60,000 bases of DNA, taken from assembly GCA_014529385.2 (NCBI GenBank), contig CM043966.1, positions 93,695,087 through 93,755,086 of the forward strand, in the 5' to 3' direction. Position numbers and translations under genes: made by a program. Below, piece by piece: positions 36,802 to 48,440 of this stretch. The number at the start of each line of letters is the position of its first letter. Positions within the stretch are counted from its first letter, which is position 1. The notes beneath the pieces were generated by a model. That model made no database searches. It was not told the DNA's origin and was given only the letters and a program-made list of their open reading frames with translations. Source of the DNA: Adiantum capillus-veneris (lineage: Eukaryota > Streptophyta > Polypodiopsida > Polypodiales > Pteridaceae).

Positions 36802-37224
36802 TCAAGGGAATAGGATATTGTAGAGGTTGGGGGGAAACCCTAAGGCTAAACCCCTATCCTCGTCGTCGAGATAAACAAAGTCATCATCCATGATACCATA
36901 TGTGCCATCTGTGTAGTCCTGTAAATTTTCTTATTCATCATAAGTGCCCATGTTTACTAAGAAGGTCACTAGACGCCTATAGTCATCTTGGTCAAAAGGG
37001 TAGGCTTGTGCAATGGGAGAAACGCTCTCTACTAAGTATGGATTAGACGCGGTCAAGAGACGTACCAGCCATTCTAACTCCTCAAAATTCCTCTCACATG
37101 CTAGCGTACCTATCAAATCCCATTCACATGCAAGCACTGGAAAAACCATGTGAAATATTTGTGAAAAGTAACGAGGGTACCTCTCACCCAAGGCAGGAGT
37201 GGATGACTCTAGCGTACTAGCCAT
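36802..37224 (-). pseudogene. Gypsy-2 accessory ORF, one nonsense codon
   Basis: The frame is 141 codons including the stop, the same length as in Gypsy-1 (18600-19022). It starts MASTLESSTPALGERY and ends FPPNLYNILFP. One TAA at 36931-36933 replaces a GAA after MGTYDE. There are several amino-acid differences but no indels. Unknown function; soluble and acidic. Confidence 0.65.
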
Positions 37225-37361
37225 ATCTGTACACGCAAATAGATGATGGTTAGAGTGCAAATATTACAAGGGTCGTGTTCTTGTGCATAATTTGTTTTTA
37301 TGATTTTGTGTTATGGCTCTTGCTCTTTTACTTTTTTTATCTTGTTTTTGTGAGTATAAGG

Positions 37362-37372
37362 CTTTATATATA
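37362..37372 (-). promoter_or_regulatory. internal TATA box of Gypsy-2
   Basis: The minus strand reads TATATATAAAG, the same sequence and spacing to the accessory ORF as in Gypsy-1. It follows the internal polypurine copy at 37450-37463. Confidence 0.4.
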
Positions 37373-37828
37373 CATTCCCTAAGATTGGAGATTAAGGGGT
37401 CAGGGGGAAAGGTTGAGAGGAAAGTGAGTGAGTGATGATTGTCAGCATACACTCCCCCCTTCCTTGGGTAGATCATACCGTTTGAAATGAGCTCGTCACC
37501 CTTTGAAACCAATTGTTCCAGTTGGTAATAGGTGAGGATTTTTGCCAGTAGTTTTCTATTACCCTAGGTGCTTCGTCAAGTTGCAAGGGTGGTAAGGTAC
37601 TCTCCCAGGATCGAACTTGAAGTGGTTCATCAGGAACTTGAAGTGGTTCATCAGGTGATTCTTGAACACTGGGAGGTCCACTACTATAGATGGAGGCTGT
37701 GTAGAAGCTTTTACCTCTATGGATGAATTACATGAGGAGCTAGAAGCTTCATGGAACTCCCCCCTTCCTGAGCTAGGTGGAATAAATTGGTTTTGCCTTG
37801 GAGCCCAAACTAGCTCTGGACTAGGTGT

Positions 37829-39106
37829 TTAGCATTCTGTGATCTTTCCCTTCCCACGGTCTGCCATTGGCTTTAGCGTTACACTGTTTGACTCATATGG
37901 GTTTGTTGTCGATAGGGAAGGACACATTTTACGTTTAGGTACCCAGATTTGCTCATTTCCATCATAGTAGCCTTGGGCTTTTAATAGTCGTTTTGGAATC
38001 CATCGTGATTTGGTCTTGACCCTCCTAGAGCACGCTCTTGGTTTTCCAGGGAAATTTTTTCTTGGAACGGATGGGAGGGTTGAGGTAGTTGGAAGTAAGG
38101 CCTTGGGGACCCATTGATATGTACTCTTAGGTCGTGCAGGTTGAGTACTTGCAATATTACTGCTTGCTGCAACTACAAGTGTTGAAGTGTTAGGTTCATG
38201 GGTAGCCGGCAAGGACGAGTTAACCACCTTGGCTTGTGAATGTTGGCTATCCTTCAACTTTGTTAGAGTTTGCAACGTAGGTGACTTTGCTTGAATGATA
38301 GGGGTAAGAGTCGATGGTCGCATCGTGACACTACCAGTATCCCAATCAATAGTGCATTTGGTTGCCAACATCCACGTGCGTCCCAGGTTTACGTTGCCTT
38401 CCATAGCTCCCGCGGGCATGACTAGAAACCTCTGCACTATGCTTCCATTGTCATAGAAAATAAGGGTCTGAAGGACTCCAAGAATAGCAGTTTTCTTTTT
38501 ATTAATGCCCTTGACTTGCATCGTACTCGGGGATAGGGTCGGTTTCCCTAATTGACACCAAACTCCATAGGATAACAAATTGTGTTTAGCTCCCGTATCT
38601 AATAAGGCATTGTATAGTACTTTCCCATAGGGGCTATTTAGCTCAATTGGGTATCGTAGGGGTGGCTCAGATTCTAATGAGTCGTCATCTGTGTCCTCGA
38701 AAAATGCTTGGGTGATTCCCAGATTAGCCTCTCGTTGGCGTCTAAGACGTTGTTGTCGTTCTCGAGCCTCAACTCTTGCTTGGATTTTTCTAAGCTCTGC
38801 TTGTTCCTTGGCAGCCTTCTTTTGATGGATAGCTTGCAACTCTTCTTGGCTTAGAGGATCATAATATCTTTTGAATTTACTCCCATTAAGGAATCCAATG
38901 GTTTCAACTCCATCTAGAGTCTCCACATGAATGGTACCTTGTGGGGTAATTTCACACACTCGATATGGTCCCTTACCAGTGTATTTCAATTTCTTCTTTT
39001 CATTATGTACCCCATACATAAGAACTTTATCACCAACCTTGATGTCTTTATCCTTTAAATGGCTATCAAACCACTTCTTTCTCCTATCCTTCTTCACTAG
39101 AGCATT
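37829..39106 (-). CDS. Gypsy-2 integrase C-terminus fused to second retropepsin-like domain
   Basis: One open frame of about 425 codons begins in the integrase tail (KKWFDSHLKDKDIKVGDKVL, KGPYRVCEITPQGTI). It passes without a stop through FKRYYDPLSQEEL into a K/R/Q-rich helical linker, then a retropepsin-like domain. That domain has VLYNALLDTGAKHNLLSYGV (D-T-G at 38591-38599), KGINKKKTAILG, a hydrophobic core, and NLGRTWMLATKCTIDW. The pattern LLDTGA...LGR.W matches the two halves of retroviral-type aspartic proteases. A serine/threonine/proline-rich tail carries YQWVPK, RWIPKRLL and IWVPKRK. Retropepsins normally sit between gag and RT; this is an additional copy after integrase. The frame is open here despite stops elsewhere in pol. 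Catalysis is inferred from the motif only. Confidence 0.8.
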   Translation of the reverse strand, partial: NALVKKDRRKKWFDSHLKDKDIKVGDKVLMYGVHNEKKKLKYTGKGPYRVCEITPQGTIHVETLDGVETIGFLNGSKFKRYYDPLSQEELQAIHQKKAAKEQAELRKIQARVEARERQQRLRRQREANLGITQAFFEDTDDDSLESEPPLRYPIELNSPYGKVLYNALLDTGAKHNLLSYGVWCQLGKPTLSPSTMQVKGINKKKTAILGVLQTLIFYDNGSIVQRFLVMPAGAMEGNVNLGRTWMLATKCTIDWDTGSVTMRPSTLTPIIQAKSPTLQTLTKLKDSQHSQAKVVNSSLPATHEPNTSTLVVAASSNIASTQPARPKSTYQWVPKALLPTTSTLPSVPRKNFPGKPRACSRRVKTKSRWIPKRLLKAQGYYDGNEQIWVPKRKMCPSLSTTNPYESNSVTLKPMADRGKGKITEC

Positions 39107-42100
39107 TCACACAGCTAATTGCCTTTCTTCATCTAGGCTTTTCAGGATATATAATCGCTCCACTAAGGGGTTACCATCCCAACCTTCTTGAGAAGCTACT
39201 CGAAGACTAGGAATGACAAACTCCCATGGCATAACTGCTTCTTGGCCATACACCATCTTAAACGGTGTGCAATTAATAGAAACTTTATACGCAGTACGAT
39301 AAGCCCATAAAGCTGATGTAAGCTTTAGGTCCCAATCAGTGCGATGAGCCTCAACTGTCTTTGTCAAAATGGAGATGAGAGTTTTGTTGGTACTCTAAGC
39401 TTGGCCATTTGCTTGGGGATAATAAGGTGTAGACTTGTGGTGAGATATCATGAAGTTTGATGTGAGTTCTTTTATTACTTCATTTATAAAATGAGTTCCA
39501 TTGTCACTCACAAGTTCAAAGGGGCATCCAAAACGTGTAATAATGTTCTCAAAGAGGAACTTAGCTGTTGTTTTTGCATCCGCCTTTCTTGTTGCTTTTG
39601 CTTCAACCCATTTGGTTACATAGTCAGTAGCTACAATGATATATCGTGATTGCGTGTTACGTGCAGCCGGACTAATCGGTCCTACAAAGTCTAAGCCCCA
39701 CTTTTCAAATGGTTGGGTTACCTTGATGGGATGTAGAGGCATCCTATCACTTCTTTGTGGCTTCTTGAAGCGTTGGCATTCAGCACATCCCTTTGCAAAA
39801 AGTGATGCATCCTTAAACAGAGTGGGCCACCAATAGCCTGACTGTAAGATCTTTCGGGCAGTCAACTTTCCTGAAAAGTGACCACCAGCTACGCCCATGT
39901 GTGCCTCTTGTAGAATATATAAATACTCATCCTCGCGGGCATAGCGTCTAAGAACATCATCTTTTCCTCTCTTATAGAGAGTTCCAGCTAGTAAGCAATA
40001 GGGTTCGCATTCCTTGATTAATTTTCGAGCTATATCTTTTCGCAGCTCTTTGGGTGGAAAACCATTAACTAAGAAGTTAACAATCTTTTCACTCCATTCA
40101 GGCATTGTCTCAACAATGAACAAAGGAGTATCAGGCAATTCATCATCAACCCCAGTAGGAGCTTCGCCATTAGGGATACGAGATAAATGATCCGCCATGA
40201 CATGTTTCCTCCCAGGCCTCACAACAACAGTGAAGGCAAACTCAAGAAGAATTAAAAACCATCGTGTAATTCGACCTGTGGAATACGGCTTGTTTACCAA
40301 ATATAGCAATGCTTGATGATCCACATAAAACACAAACTTGGTAGCAAGAAGGTACTGCGTAAATCATAGCTAGACCTTCGCGCTCTGTAGTAGTGTAGTT
40401 CATCTCGGCATCATTTAATTGGCGACTTGCAAAGCTAATAGGGTAGTCCAATTTATGTTCTCCTGGTTGAGTTAGAACACACCCAATAGCAAAGTTTGAT
40501 GCATCAATATGCACATGAAAAGGTACATTCCAATCAGGTGTTCGCAGGATTGGAGCACTTGTTAGGGCCTTCTTTAATAACTCATAAGATTGATGACATT
40601 TGTCCGTCCAGTGAAACTCGATAAGAAGCTTGTACAATGGACGTGCTATCTCGGCAAAGTTTAAAATAAACCTTCGATAATAACCAACATGGCCCATAAA
40701 TCTTTGAACTCCTTTATAGTTCGTAGGTGGTGGCAAATCGGCAATGGCTTTAATCTTACTCTCATCTGTGGATATCCCGTTCTTGGACACTATATGCCCT
40801 AGAATGACTCCATGCTTAACCCAAAATTGGCATTTGAAAGGGTTCAATGAGATGCGATAAAATCTGCACCTTTCAAATATTTTTCGTAGATATAACAAAT
40901 GCTTCTCCCAAGAAGAATAAACACAAAGGTCGTCTAGGAAAGCTTCACAAAACTCCCTTAGAAATTCTTTAAACGCAGTGTTTATTAATCGTTGGAATGT
41001 AGCAGGGGCATTTGTTAAGCCAAAAGCCATAACACGAAATGCAAACACTCCAAACTCTGTGATAAAAGCAGTTTTAGCTTGGTCCTCTAATGCAATTGTG
41101 ATTTGATTGTAACCAGAGTACCCATCTAAAAAGCTATAAGCTTCCTTGCCCGCAACTCTCTCAAGCACATGTTCTGAATATGGCAAGGGATAATGATCTC
41201 TCCTAGTAGCTGCATTAACTTTCTTGAGGTCCACGCACACTCTTAGTTTCCCATTCTTTTTTGGCACAATGACTATTAGAGAAACCCATTCTGAGTGCTC
41301 AATAGGGTATATGAATCCACATTGGATAAGTTTTTCAATCTCCTCTTGTACAATTTTGGTGTACTTAGGATTCATTGAATAGGGTCGTTGCTGGACGGGT
41401 TTAGCAGTGTTGATCATGGGAATTGTATGTTGCACCACAGAAGGTGGAACGCCCTTCATGTCATGATATGTCCAAGCAAAGATATCCTTGTATTCCTTGA
41501 GGAGCTCCTTAAGTACAGCCTCTTCAGTTTCGGTAAGGTTTTGAGCAATAAAGACTGGTTTAGACTCCTCACCTGGTTCTGCTAATTCTATCTCTTTAAC
41601 TACCGCTGGACCATCATAGACTCCACTGCTTCCATTGGTAGGTATTCGTTGGGCTTTGGCATACACAACCTTTCGCTCCCCCATGGTATAAGATTTAAAA
41701 TGTTCAGGAGCCGTATGTAAGTCAGCAGGCTCTTGTCTTGACGGAGACCTTTCTTTTAGTTCTGCCTCCTTTTGTTGTTGTGCTAACTCTCGGTTTTGAC
41801 GTCTTCTTATAGTTCGACTCAATTTCGGCTCTGTAACCTCCAATTGAGCGAGGTCAATGGGTCGCGGGCTGCACCACATGACACTCTGGAGATGTTCACC
41901 CCAATTGTCTACTAGCTTTTGATGAGCATCACATGCCCCTAGATAGCTAATCCATTCTGCAGTAGATCTTTCCTTGTTTATCCTAGCTCTCACATTTGCT
42001 CGATATCGTCGTCTCTTATACGACCTTTGTTTCTTGTTAAGGTTTTGATTTTGGTAAATGTTTGAACTCAACTCGCCTGATAGGTCTTCACTTGTATCTT

Positions 42101-42464
42101 CTTCACTCTCATATAAATTACCATAGATGGTCGTACTAGGCCTTGAGTGTTCAGTTTCTATACTTGGTTCACTCGATGTTTCCTCAGGTTCTGAATCCAT
42201 TTCTCCTTGAGATTCCGTTTCTGATGTGTATTGGCCTGAAGCCTTTGAGGAATCATCGGTTTCACTCTCATGTAGGTGTGCCTCTTTCTTATCATCGGAT
42301 GTTACATGCGCTACACCTAACATGTTTACTCGTGCAATGTGTGGTATCTCTTCCCCATCTAGTGTTACCCAGGTTGTTCCTCTAGCTCCCCATGTATCTA
42401 TAGTTGCCGCTAGGTGTACCCAATCGACATTGTCTGACTTAGCCATTCCGGGTAGGATATCCAT
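39107..42464 (-). pseudogene. Gypsy-2 RT, RNase H and integrase
   Basis: The frame starts in an acidic linker (about 41700-42464), then RT. RT has FAWTYHDMKGV, KKNGKLRVCVDLKKVN, SFLDGYSGYNQI, FGLTNAPATFQRLIN and catalytic AFLDDLCVYSSW (40929-40940). RNase H has HIDASNFAIGCVLTQ and DHQALLYLVNKP, and ADHLSRI follows. Integrase has the zinc region AHMGVAGGH...CAECQ, then GLDFVGPI, SDNGTHF and YYPQANGQA. Compared with Gypsy-1, a 17-bp loss near 40350 shifts the frame in RNase H. TAG at 39395-39397 (GAG expected) and TGA at 39107-39109 (CAA expected) break integrase. There is a single RNase H; I see no second archaeal-type one. Confidence 0.92.
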
Positions 42465-42608
42465 ATAAGGAGAGTTCTCCCCAATATCCGTGTCTTCGTT
42501 ACACGTGTAACAATACTGTAATGGAGCTGAGTGAATTGTTGTGTCTGATCGATTATCAATGATGAATTTATTTCCTAGAGGATGCGTTCGACCACTTAAA
42601 AGATCAAC

Positions 42609-43475
42609 TCAAATGACAGAGTCTTGGAACTGTAAGTAGACGTGGTTTTTGGACCAGTCATGCACCATTTTTGCTTCCCTCATGAATGGACGCCCTAAGA
42701 TCATCTCAAATGACATAGGATGCTTGGAAAAATCCATAACAATGAAAGTCTGCCTTACCTTGTGTCCCAAGACCTTGATCCTGAGATCCTTTAGCATTCC
42801 AATAGGCGTAACAATAGATCCATTAGCCATTTTTACCACTACGCTTGTGGCTTCACGGTGAGGTCTCCCCATAGACTCCCAACAACTCTTTGTCACCATG
42901 TTGACTCCCGCACCACCATCAAGGACCCCCTTTACAGTTAATCCTCTAGTAGTGATTGGTAGAGTAGCATTAGATTCATCACCTTCAAAGTATTGCCCCA
43001 ACTTGTTAACGGGTATTTCAATTACAGATTCATGTCCTGCTAGGTCAGATGGTGGTGCTAAATGTTCCTCATCATTCATTACCGAGTCAGGTTTGTTCAT
43101 ATGTGCAAACTGTGGTAATCCAGCCTGTAATTCTCCATTGAGGAAGGCTCGAAGAGCTGAGACTAGCTCGGGGTCTTTATATAGTTTGGACATGATGGTG
43201 GTTCTAACTTCTGAAGACATGAAATCCATCAATTTAGCAATATTTAATGGCATCTTGTGGGACGTAGGACCCTGACAAGAGAATGGTGAAGATGGAATCT
43301 CCACTTCCTCAAGGGGGTCGGGCATTCCCTCACCAAAAATTCTCTCTAGTAGGAAAGGTGTGTGTCCACTTTCAGATGTCCTACCCTCACTCTCTTCCCG
43401 AATGATACTGGGTATAGCTAACGGCCTGTAGTTCTTGTGAGGTTGAACTTGTGTGGGAAACATTGTGTCCGACAT
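42609..43475 (-). CDS. Gypsy-2 first retropepsin-like protease, D-G-G type
   Basis: This 288-codon frame contains a retropepsin-like region with VKGVLDGGAGVNMVTKSCW (D-G-G at 42912-42920), KMANGSIVTPIGMLKDLRI and FEMILGRPFMREAKMVHDW. The active-site triplet is D-G-G rather than D-T-G or D-S-G, as also reported for some plant Tat/Athila-like elements as far as I recall. It is in the same reading frame as gag upstream (stop 43506-43508) and RT downstream (stop 42609-42611), so gag-pro-pol was probably one polyprotein. Confidence 0.82.
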   Translation of the reverse strand: MSDTMFPTQVQPHKNYRPLAIPSIIREESEGRTSESGHTPFLLERIFGEGMPDPLEEVEIPSSPFSCQGPTSHKMPLNIAKLMDFMSSEVRTTIMSKLYKDPELVSALRAFLNGELQAGLPQFAHMNKPDSVMNDEEHLAPPSDLAGHESVIEIPVNKLGQYFEGDESNATLPITTRGLTVKGVLDGGAGVNMVTKSCWESMGRPHREATSVVVKMANGSIVTPIGMLKDLRIKVLGHKVRQTFIVMDFSKHPMSFEMILGRPFMREAKMVHDWSKNHVYLQFQDSVI

Positions 43476-43505
43476 TTGGATATGTTTGGGTTCAGGTTCT
43501 AATGT

Positions 43506-46500
43506 TCATTGAGTTTCTTCCACCAAACCCCTCAATTGTTGGACTCGTTCAATTTCCACTGTTGGGTTTGGATAGGTTCCAATCTTTCTCTTGCAATCCT
43601 CATTTTTTGTCTCTCGTGGCTTATCTTGGGGGTTCGCAACTGGGTGGTTTAACTTTGAATACTCTTTTGGTGTTCGTCGTAATTCCCTCTCGTGATCCTC
43701 CTCACTGGCTTTTTTCTTTGTAGTAACAGTTTTGGTCTCCGTGGTCTCTATCGAATCTAAGTCATCCTCAGGGTCATTCATATACACGAGATCCTCTCCT
43801 GTCCCTATGTTAGTCTTTGAACTAGGTTTTGAGCTAGAAGCATTAAGGGATTTCTTTCTTCGTGTTTTCTTCTTTCTCGCTCGGCCAATGGATGCAGCAT
43901 CTCTCTCTTCGAGGATGTAATTTTGCTTTTGGAGCATCGACCGTGTGAGTGCATTCACTGGTGCTATATTTATAGTTGGTGGTGTCCCATCAACAATCTC
44001 TATTAAGTTCAATGGTGTGATTTTCGGTGCGTTTGGATTGTTAGGACACTGTGCGATCAAATGATCTATGCCACAACGATTACAAGTGAGTATTGGCATT
44101 GCCAATGCACTCCCTTGACTGGTTTGCATTAGTGCAGCATTCTTTTGCATTCTAATGGGGCACTCAACTACTCGATGTGGTCCACCACATTCGTAACACT
44201 GAAGAGGTGGTCTCCTGGCAAAACTATTAATGTTTTGGCCTCTTGCTGCTAGCGCAGTAGCTTGATATACCGGTTTGATTTGTCCCCAATGGTCTTCCAT
44301 ATAGTACATGGGACACTCCTCAAGCATGTCGACTCCATAAGTGATACTAGAGTCTACGTCCTCTTCGCAATCTACATAAGTACTAGATGACTCGCAACCT
44401 ATTTGGTTCATAGGTGTAACTCTTGGATGAGGGGGTTGCGGTCCTAGCACTGGAGGTGGCAACGGTGTGGTTTGGACCACATTTTGGGTTCTAGGGACCA
44501 TGTGCTGTAATGACAACTGTTGCTCCATGGGTGGGGTAGGCATCAATGTAGGAACTCGAGGTGAGTCTGCCCAAGCTATAGGTGGTCTATTTTCCATGAT
44601 GCGTTTAAGAATTAGGCAACCCTTCGCTTGATGGCCATACCTACCACACGCGTTACAAGTCTCGTTAAACTTTACTCTGAAAGTAGGGCATTCACTCGTA
44701 GTATGTGGGCCCAAGCAAATTGAGCACCATTGCTGCTCCCTTCTTGGATACATATGAGTGTTTTGTGGAGCACGATTACCCCTAAGGCTTTCTTGGATGG
44801 CCTTGGTGAGATCTGCCAAAGTCATCTCAGATATCGTTTGCTCTTTCACGATTGGCTTTATCTTCATTGGCTCATGCCCTGACGCTTGCGAGCTACTAGA
44901 CTTTGGCTCGACAGACACTCTTTCTCCTGCAATCATTAAATTATCCTCCTATTGGATTGCATTCATGGTGACTGCTTCCCAAGTAGTGATACCTCTAATG
45001 ACTAGGCCATTATAGATACTTTCATGTCGTAGTCCCCTAATGAATCTATCGAGCAATTGGTTGTTGTTGAATCGCTCGTTTGGATTGCATCGAGAATTCA
45101 AATTCTTTAGGCAACAAATGAAGTCTCTCACGGATTCACCTTCTTCTCATTGGGCTTTCTGGAGCTGAGAGGCTACACCCCAAAGTACTCCCTCTCGCAT
45201 GTGCTCTTTCAAGAACAATCTCCTAAGAGTAGAGTAGATCGTTTTCTCTTCTACTCTTAAGGTTCTATACCAATCTCCAGCCTTTCCGCTTAGGGTCAAA
45301 CTCAAAGCCTTACACTTATGTAGCTCATTGTGCTCTTCCAAGGAATCGCACACATGTTCAAAGACTTCCATATGCTTTCTAGCATCTCCGTCTCCACTGA
45401 ATTTCTGTGTGAGCTTAGCTACTTGAACTGCCTTGCTCCTAGGATCTCTACCAGGTGCACTATGCATGTTTTCCGCAATAGAGCGACCGATAGTTTGAGC
45501 AAATGCTGCCAAATCTCCTATTTGAGCAGGTACAATGGGTGTATGTGCTCCTGGAACCACATGTGAGATGGGAGTCGGCCTTGGCCTTGGCATACGCGCG
45601 GCTCTTGGGTCCCATATTTCGTATGGTGGTGTACCAGACGGTGGTCCAAAGTTTACAGGCGTGGCCCTAGGCATAGGGGGTGCCTGATATGGCATGTTAT
45701 TATTAAATGGCATGGCTCCACTTGTATAAGAGCTTGGATAATGCCATTGTGGATTGTAAGCTCTTGGAATAATCGGAGGTGTAGGAGCTACATGAGGCTG
45801 AGGTACGACAGGTGCACATGATTGATACATACATGTAGGTATAGTTGGGGGCACTGTGCTACTAGGCATCGGCGCAGTGTTAACAAATGAACTCCACGGT
45901 GTACTTCTTGTCATGCTCACTACTGGGATATGCATGGTAACCGTAGTGTCATTAAGAGAAAGATGAGCTAGATCTGGGAAGGTAAAACTGCCACTTGTGG
46001 GCTCAGATTGTACTGAGGCTCCTGGCGAAACAACATATGGAGGATCAATGGGGCTCACTGAGGGAGTCTCCATTTGTGATAGGGTTGGTTGGTCGGCCTT
46101 TCCCGTATCCAAGAATCTCATTAGGCCTGTTGAAGGCATGTTGATCCCTGTGTTCTGTCTTTCTAACTCGACAATCCTATGGAGGACATCACAGACTTTC
46201 TGTTGTTGCTCATCTATGCTAGTAGCACCCGATGTGGATTGTAGAACATCTAACCAACCCACATGATAGGTGTGTCCTGTGTACCGATCAGTTAAAGCTT
46301 CTGCTTGTAGGTCATACTCCCAATTTTCGTTTAGGAATATCCCATCTAGGCCTGGCGTGCTGGAGGTTTCCCTCGAAGTGGAAGCATTATTGCTCCCCAT
46401 CGCTTGCCCCTCCGTGACTGCTACCTTGGGAGCACTCGGTTGCTCGGCTTGCATGATTGTTGTCATAGGAGCCTTTGCTTTCAGGGCTCGACTTTGTTCT

Positions 46501-47042
46501 AGCCTTCGTAGGTTCTCAATTTGCCTCTCCCTTGTTGCTTGCATATAGCGTTCGATCTCTTGTACTTCAGCAAGACTGCTACCATCGGGTAGTAAAACCT
46601 CAGAGGGAGATAGTCCTAAAGGATCAGGAGGTGCAATGGATGGAACATTCACATGCACACTCTCAAGAAGCATAGGGTCTATTTTAGGCATGAATGACGA
46701 ATTTACTTCCCCACTCCCTTCATTTATTTCATTAACCGCATGTTCGGAGCGAGTAGCTCTACTAAGGGTCTCTTTTAAGCGGCTAAACATGCTGGACCCG
46801 GGCCGTGGGCCCATGGCATGCATGTCTTGACTTGAACTATCAGGGTTTGGTGTAGGATACCCCTCCATGACTTCGTAGTCAGAGGAAGAATCACTAGACG
46901 CGATATGAGGATCTTGGTTCGCGCTACCTTGAGTCCCGGCCGAAGGTCCAGAACCTAGGGTGGAGGAATAATGGGTGCCCGCGTAAATGGAGGCACTACC
47001 AATATGCTCGTGCTCTAACACTTGTCCAGAGCGTAGGTTCAT
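43506..47042 (-). pseudogene. Gypsy-2 gag with four zinc knuckles
   Basis: The ATG at 47042 aligns with the Gypsy-1 start; an in-frame ATG at 47093 is an alternative. The product would be about 1,180 residues, very long for gag. It has a P/S/T-rich N-terminal half, the retrotransposon gag domain (KFSGDGDARKHMEVFEHV, GDWYRTLRVEEKTIY, about 45250-45450), and four knuckles (CSICLGPHTTSEC, CNACGRYGHQAKGC, CYECGGPHRVVEC, CNRCGIDHLIAQC; about 44060-44730). A basic KKKTRRKKS stretch and an acidic C-terminus follow. Stops lie at 45147-45149 (TGA where Gypsy-1 has CGA) and 44949-44951 (TAG where Gypsy-1 has TTG). Confidence 0.9.
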
Positions 47043-48116
47043 ATGACTTGGATCCCCTAGAAGTGTCAGTGAGTGCCCGTGAAGGCTGCTCACCTAGTAA
47101 TTTTGGGTGTTTTGCAACCCAAGTCTTTTCTTATTTATTTATTTTTTGATTTTTTGGTCCTTTTTTTTTGACCCAGCTATAGAATACAACGTATGATAGC
47201 TCAAAACGAGCGTCTCGGTCAGAGGGACGTGCTGTGCTTTACAGCCCTCCATTTGGTCACTTTATGCCCTCAGAATCCCTAAAACCGTCAATTTCTAGTA
47301 GGGAACTAGGCCCAAATTAGAAAGTCTAAGGGTGCAAGTGGGAAGAGAAAGGAGGAGAGTGGAGGACTTGCCCCACATGCTCTCATTCCCTCTTGAGGGG
47401 GTAGGGTATATATATAAGAGTGAGTCTAGTATATATCATAAGTCTGAGGACTGAGGCTTGAGCCTAAGCCTAAGCTTAGGCTTATAATCTCGATCCCGCT
47501 CAAAATTTTAGTGTAGCCCTCTAGTCACTCACGTTTAAATATTTTCGGTATTTTATTATTATTTATTATTATTTTATTTTATTTTTGAGGCGACGACTGC
47601 GCGCGGTTTAGGTGACCCTTTCTTGGCCACACACACTGTCAACACCTACCTAACCTCTCTATCAACAGCTCACAGCTCACTACCTTATCTACTTACTAAC
47701 AGTGCTGCTAACCACTAACTAATCTACTAACTAATTTGTTAACCACTCTGCTAACTGCTTACTAACAGTGGGCTAACTGTCCACCTACTTCCTCTCTCAC
47801 TACCTTACTGTGCAAAGACTATGTGCAGGCAAACCTTGACAGAAAACTGTGTACAAACTGTGTGTGCAAACAGAAATTGCTAACTGTCTACCTACTTATT
47901 CATTCACTGCGAACAAGCTAACGACTACTAATTGTGCAAAGACTGTGTGCAAACAGAAAACACAAGATTATGCAGAAATCACAGAACTTGCAGACAATAC
48001 AGAAATTAACAACTTGCAGAAAAATAACTCATTCCTCTTCCTCTTCCTCTTCTTTCCTACTACAAACAACTCATAGGAGAAGCACAAGGTGCCTCTTAGG
48101 CTTAGTGCAGGGCGAT
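47043..48116 (-). other. Gypsy-2 5' leader
   Basis: About 1.07 kb between primer site and gag. It contains low-complexity CTAACT/CTAC-rich sequence (47620-47800) and repeated TGTGCAAACAGAAA-type words (47830-47960). No gene is evident. Confidence 0.7.
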
Positions 48117-48134
48117 TCCCCGACAGCGGCGCCA
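48117..48134 (-). other. Gypsy-2 primer-binding site, tRNA-Asp type
   Basis: The minus strand reads TGGCGCCGCTGTCGGGGA, four bases from the 5' LTR, matching the Gypsy-1 site with one change. Confidence 0.8.
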
Positions 48135-48138
48135 AAAA

Positions 48139-48379
48139 TATGCTCTCCTTGCCACACTGTCGAAGCAAGGGACTTGCCTAACACTGTGTGCGAGCCACAG
48201 ACGGTTCCAAGTACACAACTAGCTTAACTAGTAAGCTCAAAAGAGGGCAATGGTGTGTCACTCACCGCTCTATGCTCCTGCCATGGAGGATTCCTCGCCG
48301 CGAAGAAGAAGGAGACGCCGCTACGTCGCGCTCAACCGCTTCACCGCCGTCGTGCCGCCGCAATGCTCGATCACACAAA

Positions 48380-48440
<61 letters not shown>

